DNA from: Anaerolineales bacterium
Lineage (GTDB): Bacteria > Chloroflexota > Anaerolineae > Anaerolineales > E44-bin32
DNA length: 5,763 bases
NCBI GenBank assembly: GCA_030673085.1
Contig: DAOVFE010000133.1
Location: 1-5,763 of the forward strand
Reading direction: 5' to 3'
Shown piece after piece: positions 5,650 through 5,763 of the stretch (position 1 is its first letter; each line of letters opens with the position of its first letter). The notes under the pieces were generated by a model. The model did not search any database, was not told the origin of the DNA, and worked only from the letters and a program-made list of their open reading frames with translations. The translations under genes were made by a program, and so were the position numbers.

Positions 5650-5763
5650 TCATCCCTGATATAGTTAAACAGCGGGAATTAATAGCAGAAGGAAATAATA
5701 TTCGGCTCGGCAATCAAGCTGAAGGCATTATGCAACAGCAAGCAGCCTTTATCAGTCATCAAT
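5607..5763 (+). CDS. Possible partial reading frame at right edge, unknown
   Basis: A frame starting with ATG at 5607 stays open for 52 codons to the window edge. The peptide is rich in glutamine and begins MSPLFQHPL. I do not recognise it. No ribosome binding site precedes the ATG, and the first part lies inside the direct repeat. In its favour, the same FQxPLxYxFxI pattern appears in frame at the left edge, with synonymous third-base changes at Tyr, Phe and Ile. It may be a real gene start, a repeat-encoded fragment or chance. Confidence 0.2.
   Translation, partial: MSPLFQHPLIYQFSIIPDIVKQRELIAEGNNIRLGNQAEGIMQQQAAFISHQ

Larger units (their letters stand above)
4936..5763. other. Long AT-rich region upstream of the operon without a complete gene
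   Basis: About 830 bases contain no frame that looks like an intact gene on either strand. What can be seen is the operon's leader with its ribosome binding site, a small dyad (5026-5041), inverted repeat copy C (5061-5095), a nested stem (5437-5485), direct repeat copy F (5594-5649) and a frame open to the right edge. No cobalamin or other riboswitch signature was recognised. No convincing promoter pair could be named. Confidence 0.6.

Overview
The window looks like a piece of an anaerobic bacterial genome of moderate GC, with strong AGGAGG-type ribosome binding sites and a GTG start. It carries a corrinoid-dependent methyl-transfer operon that uses tetrahydrofolate. Together these suggest a bacterium with a Wood-Ljungdahl-type one-carbon pathway (Chloroflexota or Bacillota-like, for example). 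This placement is inference from gene content; no rRNA or lineage marker is present.

Layout: 1-236 is the left flank, with a possible gene tail or repeat remnant and the upstream region of the first gene. 237-1079 (+) encodes a short-chain dehydrogenase/reductase resembling 3-ketodihydrosphingosine reductase. 1080-1392 is a convergent intergenic region with two hairpin terminators and two copies of a dispersed repeat. 1393-4935 is a tight four-gene operon on the minus strand. In transcription order it encodes a methyltetrahydrofolate:corrinoid methyltransferase, a small MetH-activation-domain-like protein, a cobalamin-binding corrinoid protein and an MtmB-family methyltransferase. 4936-5763 is about 830 bases of AT-rich sequence with no convincing complete gene. 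It holds the operon's upstream region, repeats and a possible partial reading frame at the right edge.

The four operon genes form a complete methyl-transfer module. The MtmB-family protein should move a methyl group from an unknown donor to the cobalamin of the corrinoid protein. The MeTr should then move it between the corrinoid and tetrahydrofolate. The small activation-like protein probably helps keep the corrinoid in service. The central oddity is that the MtmB homologue is read through without any amber codon. It has glycine where monomethylamine methyltransferase has pyrrolysine, and it also lacks the three polar residues that surround pyrrolysine in the Methanosarcina enzyme. It is therefore probably a non-pyrrolysine enzyme with a different methyl donor.

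A second signal is non-coding. A 35-bp sequence upstream of the SDR gene (168-202) recurs inverted upstream of the operon (5061-5095) with 30/35 identity, every difference being a transition. Weaker copies sit in inverted orientation around the convergent terminator. The whole two-unit block is thus bracketed by inverted repeats, which could be mobile-element ends, a dispersed intergenic repeat or a shared control site.
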